In this document: positions 56,920 through 64,000 of the stretch, in pieces
How the letters are laid out: every line of letters begins with the position of its first letter
Position numbering within the stretch: the stretch's first letter is position 1
From: Endomychus coccineus
Taxonomy: Eukaryota; Arthropoda; Insecta; Coleoptera; Endomychidae
Assembly: GCA_958510875.1 (NCBI GenBank)
Contig: OY294067.1
Location: 106,250,010 to 106,314,009, forward strand
Direction of reading: 5' to 3'
DNA length: 64,000 nt
Translations under genes and position numbers: made by a program
The notes under the pieces: model-generated
The model's database searches: none
What the model was told of the DNA's origin: nothing
What the model saw: the letters and a program-made list of their open reading frames with translations, nothing else

Positions 56920-57300
56920 TTTGGACACTTGTGTGGGTCAAATGTGTGATTGTAGGAACAGAATATAATATATTGGAAATAATTCAGAAACAGCTAATAT
57001 AACACGTTAAGTTAAGTCTATGTTGCATTGAAATTGAATTCAAATGACAGCTACTGTTAGGTTTACTTGAAATTATCCACGTTAGTTTTACTCGAAATTA
57101 TCCACATATCACATCAACTATCAAATTCACCTCAGGGTGAATAAACTGTGATATCGATGACGTCACTTGAATCTTAAAATAAGAATTTCAGACAGTTCTG
57201 TATGACAAATATATGCGTGTGGTATATATTTATAGCCAGAGAAAAACAGTTTTCATTATGATTTAATAGAATACTATAAGTCCATTCGGAAAACTGAGGA
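56920..57300. repeat. Dispersed repeat matching 35690-36480; holds the empty MITE site
   Basis: 57170-57290 aligns with the two halves of the 35.7/36.4-kb repeat. GCGTGTGGTATATATTTATA at 57214 corresponds to the site where the other copy carries the 664-bp MITE. A partial second copy (TTTTTGGACACTTGTGTGGG) lies at 56925. Within it, TTTACTTGAAATTATCCAC and TTTACTCGAAATTATCCAC are direct repeats at 57060 and 57086. Confidence 0.7.
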
Positions 57301-57600
57301 TTGATGTCAAAGATATCATTCAAAATGGGACTACCGCGTCCAAAACAATATAGACCCTATCTTCACCACTTTGGAACGAATTAAAAAATTTCAAATTCAT
57401 ACGAGCAATAGTCGGCGCAACCGTTTTCGCAGTTTTTTCACACGCACGCATCACGAACACACAGACATCATCTCAAAATAGTGTAGATCGATTCATGAGA
57501 AGTCAAAACTGATATATCCGCGAAAATGCGATCACAATATACTTCCATTATACAACATATAGTAAAGGAAGATAAAAGGAAAGAAAAGCCTTCCTAATAT
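57301..57600. other. No gene seen
   Basis: Includes the inverted match to 43815-43880. Confidence 0.3.
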
Positions 57601-58770
57601 TCATAGATCCATTGCACTACTTACTACACGTGATCTCTAAAGTAATGGAGAATTGATCAACGTCGAGCTCATCCAATATTTAGAGAACTCGAAAATATGG
57701 CTTTCATGACCAGATATATGAACAAGAAACCTGCTTGCCTACGTAACACATACACGCATATAGTACACATCCATTGTAAAACATAATGAATCTCTAACTA
57801 GGTTATATCCAAAGCATTTGAACGAGACTGCCACCAAGGCCTTTTTGGTAAAATCTAGATATTATATCACTCCATGTGGTGGTTGACGGAGTTTTCTCTG
57901 ATACAACGACAATCAACGCCGGTTATACATTGGAACATGCCGGGCACCAGCTTTGTTTCTGGTACATATCGAAGTTCTAATGAAAGTGATCTCCTGTCCC
58001 ATCAACAGTTTCACAGATGATCACACACTTCATACCGCTTTCTCCTCTAGAGCCCGTATATCATCCAATGGAGTCATAGGTGCAAAGCAAAAACAGGTCG
58101 ATGCAATAAATGAAAGTCTGAAAAGCACTTTCAAATAGGGATCTGATAATCTAGTAAAGTTTGAGGCAACCAAAACTCAAGTTTGTATTTCAGCCATAAA
58201 TGCTGAATCCCTAATATGATGATATCAGATACAGCAATTTCTATGAAGTCCTCACTCAATATCCATGCTCGGTATTACCATCAACAGCAGCCTCTCATGA
58301 GACGATCATATGAGATCCATTACGAAAACTACTTCACAGATTCTTGGTTTTCTATTCCTAGCAAGAGTTACTTCGCAACTCAGCAGCTCCCCATCATCCA
58401 CGAAGCAAGTTTTGACCTGTCCTTGAGGTCCGTTCACATGTTTGGAGTTTAGCTCAAGATTGCATGATGAAGCTCTTACATTATATTCCGAATAGAGTTT
58501 TTCGTCGACTTTATTGACCTTTTTAAAACATCGAAGAAAGGTGGACGACTTCTCTCTTCTCGATTGATGTTTTCACCACGGGAGATTATAGATAGGCGGC
58601 CTGAATAAGTGCAGGCTGGTCACCCCTTCATTGTCAACCTCGAGACCTGCCCAACTTCTTCCTACCAGACTTTATTAAATCGAACGGCGAAGTTCTGAAA
58701 CTCTTTGCTTTGTAAGGTTTCTATTAATGTCTATAACCTCGAAGATTCTAATGATTACCTCCTCTCGCTG
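57601..58770 (+). pseudogene. LINE reverse transcriptase, decayed
   Basis: Plus frames give SKAFERDCHQGLFGK (motif A, Asp changed to Glu), HVVVDGVFSDTTTINAG (before PQG), INSFTDDHTLHTAFSSRARI (catalytic region with TDD for ADD), DAINESLKSTFK and NLVKFEATKTQVCIS (post-RT), then KSYFATQQLPIIHEASFDLS and, near 58640, NLETCPTSSYQTLLNRTAKF (C-terminal tail). Motifs follow the Jockey/CR1 order. Several frameshifts and a motif A change make it inactive. The tail DNA is near-identical to 5657-5720. Confidence 0.8.
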
Positions 58771-59275
58771 GCCCACAAGATATTTCAAGAATATCATAGA
58801 TCTCCTCGTGCAGTCTAATTATGTAAAATGACGCTGTAATTTGGTCCACACGATCAAAATTATGTCAAGTTCGACTTCTGTCAGAAAATCCAAATTGAAT
58901 TAGCAATTTTCAGATGTGATACAAATGGTGTGGATGTCGCCTATGTCATACATAACGAACGTTCCTCGCGACGACAGTTTGCGAATTAATAAGTGGAGGA
59001 ATAAGCATGTACGTTTAACAATAACGAACTGAACTTGTCATATTGTGAAGTAAATTTGATGAATAATCCAAATATGCACAAGTCCAATGCTAAAAAAAAC
59101 ATATACATTACGGCTAACTAGTATCCCATTGTATGTTTCCTTTTATGATATACAAATAAGTCAGTTAATTCACTCAGATTCTACTTATCTTCCCTAGAAT
59201 AGGAACTGTAAATAGTTATTGTAAAACTAAAGAAACGTAGAATATGGAAATGAAACAGAAATCTATATTTAAATT
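58771..59275. other. No gene seen
   Basis: AT-rich; unassigned. Confidence 0.3.
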
Positions 59276-59279
59276 GCAA

Positions 59280-59990
59280 GATTCAAAATTGCCGACAATT
59301 AACTCATATAGTAATGTCGTCACAGCCCCACCATTAACTGTTATAACAATTTCAGTAAATTTGGAATATCTGATATGGTAAGGTAAATGAGACCAATGTA
59401 GATCTGTTCGGACAGTCAGCGGCACTGAACGCACTGAAAATCTCGAGACTTGTCAGTGATCCTTAACGGACTAGCCGTTGGCAACAGGCTCAACCTGACC
59501 TGGATCGCGGGTCACTCAGGTTGGAAAGGAAATGAGAGAGCGCACAAACTGGCCAGAGATAGGGGCCAGAGAGAGGGGATACCAGCAAGGGAGTTCTGAA
59601 GACTCCCTTGCTGGTATCCCCTACAGATCTTGCGGAACCATTCGAGAGATTGATATGCCTCTGCATGAAGAAGCAATGATGGCTGCCGAACTCCCAAAGC
59701 GCTACTTGGCAATCAAATAGACAAAATGGCTAGCAAGTAAGCAAAGCACCATCACCGAAATCTTTACAGGTTACGAAAACCTGATGAAATTCAGACATAC
59801 ATCAGTAGGGAAGTGTGACACTCCCTTCTATATGAGATGTGAAGGTGACAAAGTGTGGTCGCCAAACCAGTTTCTATGTGAATGTCCTGTGCTTATTCGA
59901 ACTAGGTTTCTGGTCAGATACGAGGAAACATTACGGCCGATGACATAAAGGATCCAAGAGTAAAGTAGATCTTAGGATTCTGCCGAGCAG
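59280..59990 (+). pseudogene. LINE RNase H domain and zinc-finger-like tail
   Basis: Plus frames read NRLNLTWIAGHSGWKGNERA HKLARD (the RNase H His motif W-I-x-G-H-x-G-x-x-G-N-E-x-A-x-x-L-A), then after a hairpin insertion the tail TGYENLMKFRHTSVGKCDTP and NQFLCECPVLIRTRF, the C-x-x-C ... L-C-E-C-P-x-L finger common in R1/Jockey-like LINEs. The 5' part (TGTCGTCACAGCCCCACCAT at 59316) also occurs inverted at the window start. Broken by the hairpin, stops and frameshifts. Confidence 0.85.
59575..59621. repeat. Perfect 20-bp stem, 7-nt loop hairpin in the RNase H frame
   Basis: GGGGATACCAGCAAGGGAGT (59575-59594), loop TCTGAAG, then its exact reverse complement (59602-59621). Every base pairs. 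Confidence 0.97.
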
Positions 59991-59999
59991 GATTGTGTA

Positions 60000-60500
60000 C
60001 AAGGGTCTTTGGCTAGGTGCACTGAACTTTTTATTAAGCCGGCTACCATCTCAAACAATACCAATACCAATATTGCCGATAATTGACACTGATAGTGACA
60101 TCTCCAGATTCTCACCACTGACTGTCATAAGGATTTCAATAGATTTGAAAACTCTAATATTCACCTCTATTGCACAATGAAATACGGGTTAGAATGAGCA
60201 AATTTTTTCCCTTCATAAATTTTATTTAATTTCTTTTTATTACAAATTTGTAAGAACTTTGCGGAGGTAGCATATTTGGAAAATTCAGGAATGTGATGAT
60301 GTCTACTTTATTTTTCAAAAATTCAAATTAAATATAACTTTTAAAATAAAACTTAATAATGCTTATGTCGAAATAAAAGCAAATTTTTTAGTTCTAAGAT
60401 TAAAAAACTCAAAGTTCTAAAAATATCTACTTAGAGTTACGTACGAATCAATGTACCTATATTTTACGATATTATATTATGATTCATATGTACATTGAAA
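60000..60500. other. No gene seen
   Basis: AT-rich; unassigned. Confidence 0.3.
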
Positions 60501-60509
60501 TGAAGACCA

Positions 60510-60837
60510 GGGGGCCAGGTAACTCAGTGGTAGAAGCATCGATCTTCTAATAATCACTGTGGCTGCAGGTTGCGGGTTCGAATCCAGCGACTGCGAAATT
60601 TTTCCGATGACCCGAGAAAGTGGTGCGGCAAGATACAATGGGCTGTCAAGCCCAAGTGTCATCGTGACTGCCCTAGTTGCAGGATCGAGCCCACCACACG
60701 AGGTGGAGTGTTTAGTGGGTATATCTGAGGTGATTAAGTTCGGGACTCAGGGACTCCCACACTACCTTATGGTAGTTGGATGTTACAGGACCATAAGGTG
60801 CCCATAAAGGGTTTCAACCACCTCGCACCCAAAAAAA
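60510..60837 (+). mobile_element. tRNA-derived SINE with 7-bp TSD
   Basis: The head has an A box (GGTAACTCAGTGGTAGAAGC) and B box (GGGTTCGAATCC at 60582-60593), so RNA polymerase III transcription is expected. A tRNA-unrelated body of about 230 bp follows and the element ends in nine As. AAGACCA flanks both sides (60503-60509 and 60838-60844). The anticodon-like loop CTTCTAA would fit Arg-TCT, but the head has extra bases before the T arm. Nothing suggests a function beyond retroposition by a LINE. Confidence 0.88.
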
Positions 60838-60844
60838 AAGACCA

Positions 60845-63800
60845 TTTTAATGAAGATTTGAAATTCAAATTCTAAACCACGAATGTAAAAGGTGTAGTTG
60901 TGACGTTACATTATCGAAGTCAATTGTTACAGTGATATTCTGAAAGCGAGTTATAAAGTTTGACAATGCCACTGTGTGACGAAGCAATTCTACGCAGTTC
61001 ATGTGAACTCAAATTTGTGTTTTATTTTGTTATTCTACATAATAATACTAATAATAATAACGTCTTTTTGTACCAGTATTTCTACAAATGATTAATACAA
61101 ATGGCAATTTGCTACGAACATGGGAATAATGCTCTTCAAACCTGGTAGAAATATCTCGATCATACAATTACATGTGGTCTCTCTTAAAATACAGCGATGA
61201 ACCTATCTTAAGGACATTGGAAGCTACAGATGTACAAACATAGAACTCATTTCTTGAATTTATCTCATCAAAGTACTCGGATAAACCTCATGTTAACTCG
61301 AGGAACATGTATTGTAAGTAATTATTTGTTTACTAAAAGGATATTGACTATTTTTAACAATTTTATTACTTCTATCATCTGAACATGTTTGTTTCCATTT
61401 GGTATTTCCAACAAGGTGTTCCAATAAGTTTTAAAATAATATTGTTACTTATTTCACGAAACCTATATAAAATTGATGATAGCTCGGTAAATTTTGTCAA
61501 CGCTACGTTCCCCATGATCCGATCTAATGTCACGTACAGAAAATTTAGGGAGTATCGTAAAATTTTATTAACATCATAAAAGTTTGTACACCATGTATCC
61601 TCCACTATTATTAGAAACAATACCTGCTAAATATACGTTATTGAAGTGTAGGCCAGTCGATATAGGTTTCAAAATAGTTAATAGTGAAGTTAAAAACTGT
61701 CTAAAGTTTGTACTATTATTCATATCTGTTATTAACAAATTAAAGGTGCTGATACAAAAATCTTCGAATGTATTTGCTCAAACGATTTCTATTTTCGTCT
61801 TAGTAAACAAATTAGGTATATTGTTTATTAGCATATAGAGACTCCCGGTTTTAATAAAAATTTAACTAATTCGGCTCAAATTGTTGGTATTGAGAGCAAA
61901 GTCATACTAGCTTAAGTTCATAATATGCTACTAGATTTTCAATTAGATTGATAGATATGGACAATTTCGGAAAAGTAACAAACTAGCGACGTTAGAAAAG
62001 TATATACGTTTCATACAGCTAAGAGATCGCGAGCTAGTATAAGATTACGGGCAGTATGGAAGATATAATAATATATGCACTGCGCACGCTGCTTTTTTCG
62101 TTTTGTTTTCTCAATTTCAGGTAAAGGATTTCATCTACTATGGATATTATATAGCGTCGTGTGTTTCTTATCACTTAGCTATGTTTTTTTCCCAGTCTCA
62201 TCGAGCAGCTACAGATGATGAATGTTGTTCACTTGTTATTTCATGTAAAGAAGCTCAGTTGAGTGTACATCGCTGAATTGTTGATTACATTAAATCCTCG
62301 AATTTGATCGATTGAAGTTATTTTTTTATAATTGATTGTGTGGAAAAAGAACCTTATAGAGTTATTCATTAGTATATATTTTTGGAATATCCAAGATAAG
62401 TTTATTGTTAGAATAAGATAAGATAATATAAAAACCATGATGTATGAAAATTTTGGAAAAATAGTTCTAAATATTTCAAAACAGCATGTATCTCTTCATT
62501 AGATGCTACATATTTTCCTTTTTTCATTTAAATAATATTTAAAAATAATAATAAAATAATTAAATTCGATAACTATGAATTGCATTTTTTCATAAAATCG
62601 TAATTTGGTCTATTATCTTAGCTTATTTCAACAATAAACTTAGCTTGGATATTTCACAAATGTATAAAATCAATTAAAATTTTGATTGAACAAATTCGAG
62701 GTTTCAATATAATCAACAATTTAACGATGTACACTCAACTGAGCTTCTTTACGTGAACTAACATCACGCATACAAGCTATATGATACTCACAAAAGCCAA
62801 AACGCGCTCTGTTCTCCTACAAAACACCATTGCATTTTGTCGATAACTCAAAACTTATTCTGGAATGAATTTTCGAAACATGTCGCTATGAGTCTAGTAT
62901 TTTAAATATACTGTTCCAATCGTATCGCTATAACGATACAATTTTAGTTTTAAGAATTGATATCAACATTGACAAACATTTTGGTGATTACAGACAGAAA
63001 TTCCAACGTTCATTTTATTCAAACATGTGTGCAAAATTCAAATAACTTCAAACGAAGCGCAACGAAATGGAACATCTGTCAAATTAATAAAAGTTTCAAA
63101 ACGGATACTTCAAATATAATCTCTTTGTGCTTAATCGAAGAAACAAAAACACACTGAGGATTCACTAAGTTAAATTAATATTTGAACATTTTTTATTGAA
63201 AATACAATTTGAAATCACGGAATATGATAAATAGTATAAAAAACATGTTTCAATAGGCATTTCAGCGCACTCGATCTTAGAATCATGCCCAATGCAACTA
63301 GTTCTTCAATATACTAATTATTACTTCGTTTGTAAATCTAATTCCATTCATGAAAAACTGAGTCGGTAGAACATCGGAAAGGAAAACAATTATTCATTCT
63401 GTCAAGTCTCCTGACAAATAATATCACTATCCTCCCTACAAAATACCAGTGTTATGCGTACTTCATCCTAATTAGAAGTTGGTATTATATAAAATAAACA
63501 GAGAATCAGTCAAAGACAATAATTAACCCAGATATCATTTAACGTTATGGTAAACGACAAAGAAGAGTGTATGCAACACACATTACAGTAATTTGATTGT
63601 AACACATTTGAACAAAGACACTAATTATATTGAGGAGGAAAAGTGACATTCACTTTGCAGAAATTTCGTCCCGTATGTAATATTCCGTAGGCCATGTTAT
63701 TCACTTTGGCGTAAGCTTATCGATAGAATTTCATCAAGAGAATCTAATTTGCCTTGGAATGAATCAAATGAGTTAGGCAATATCGCAGAATATTAGTTTA

Positions 63801-64000
63801 GTTGATTTAGTATATTTTTTTTGCTCAGATACAATATAAACAGAAAAAAATATATGGAAGAATACCTCAGACAGGTGTGGAGAACGTCAAGTTGAAATTT
63901 TGTGAACAGTGGGTCAACAGACCAAAGTGTGTATAGATCCAGTACATTAAAATGGAAACAATACATACAGATATGACTAAAGTGGCTTAGAATACTTGGA
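60845..64000. other. No gene seen apart from one inverted repeat
   Basis: AT-rich, only chance ORFs. A pair of weak ends at 61413 (ACAAGGTGTTCCAATAAGTT) and 61602 suggests an old MITE, not firm enough to call. Confidence 0.35.
62242..62755. repeat. 514-bp inverted repeat, MITE-like
   Basis: GTAAAGAAGCTCAGTTGAGT GTACATCG from 62245 is mirrored by CGATGTACACTCAACTGAGC TTCTTTAC ending at 62752, and the arms continue for about 80 bp (TGTTGATTACATTAAATCCT CGAATTTGAT). Loop about 350 bp, AT-rich, non-coding. No clear target duplication. Confidence 0.8.

Noticed and set aside
61407..61606. Possible short MITE with ACAAGGTGTTCCAATAAGTT and a partly matching opposite end
   Set aside because: Only about two thirds of the end bases match and no TA duplication is clear.
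1..64000. Viral, bacterial, CRISPR or gene-cluster content
   Set aside because: No direct-repeat array with spacers, no dense operon-like coding and no viral structural or replication genes were seen; the retroelement pieces are ordinary TEs.

Overview
This window looks like nuclear DNA of an arthropod, most likely an insect. It is AT-rich, no long stretch reads as dense host coding sequence, and almost everything recognisable is an insect-type transposable element (TE): mariner/DD41D elements, three hAT families, a P-like THAP element, Copia and Gypsy retroelements, several LINEs, Penelope-like elements (PLEs), a tRNA-derived SINE and TA-flanked MITEs. The genus cannot be fixed from sequence alone. 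The only convincing trace of a host gene is a 58-nt exon-like block with good splice sites (minus strand, 15865-15922), plus two weaker candidates near 22.7 kb and 41.6 kb. The window is probably intronic or intergenic DNA that has collected TEs.

Layout. 0-1.4 kb: decayed LINE reverse transcriptase (minus). 2.1-5.1 kb: decayed Copia element (minus) with its 3' LTR. 5.1-7.2 kb: long-TIR element with a MITE nested in its left TIR. 7.8-9.5 kb: probable LTR with PBS, TATA box and internal repeats (minus). 11.2 kb: tRNA-like gene. 12.1-14.3 kb: DDxD Tc1/mariner-group element with long TIRs. 14.6-15.1 kb: MITE. 19.4-20.2 kb: LINE endonuclease domain (minus). 25.5-29.0 kb: a mariner split by a hAT element and by a P-like mini-element, each with a perfect 8-bp target duplication. 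30.7-31.5 kb: Gypsy integrase remnant. 35.7-36.6 kb: MITE inside a PLE-associated repeat, next to a palindrome. 37.2-39.5 kb: a DD41D transposon with an open 368-codon transposase and about 0.33-kb near-identical TIRs. 39.8-41.0 kb: ZMYM1-like hAT 3' half. 43.1-44.5 kb: LINE RT fragment, then a PLE GIY-YIG domain ending in a hammerhead-ribozyme-like motif. 47-49.9 kb: LINE RNase H and C-terminal fragments, then a second PLE (minus). 51.4-53.9 kb: LINE remnant and a tandem repeat. 53.9-56.4 kb: ZBED5-like hAT. 57.6-60.0 kb: LINE RT and RNase H fragments, the latter holding a perfect 20-bp hairpin. 60.5-60.8 kb: SINE with TSD. 62.2-62.8 kb: inverted repeat. The remaining stretches show nothing I can assign.

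The parts do not form a pathway. The value of the window is as a record of TE insertion order. The DD41D transposon (37.2-39.5 kb) and the hAT at 25.8-27.7 kb look youngest; Copia, Gypsy and most LINEs are old. The most biologically interesting signals are the self-cleaving-ribozyme-like PLE tails, the intact DD41D transposase, and the three-element nest whose interruptions can be read exactly.
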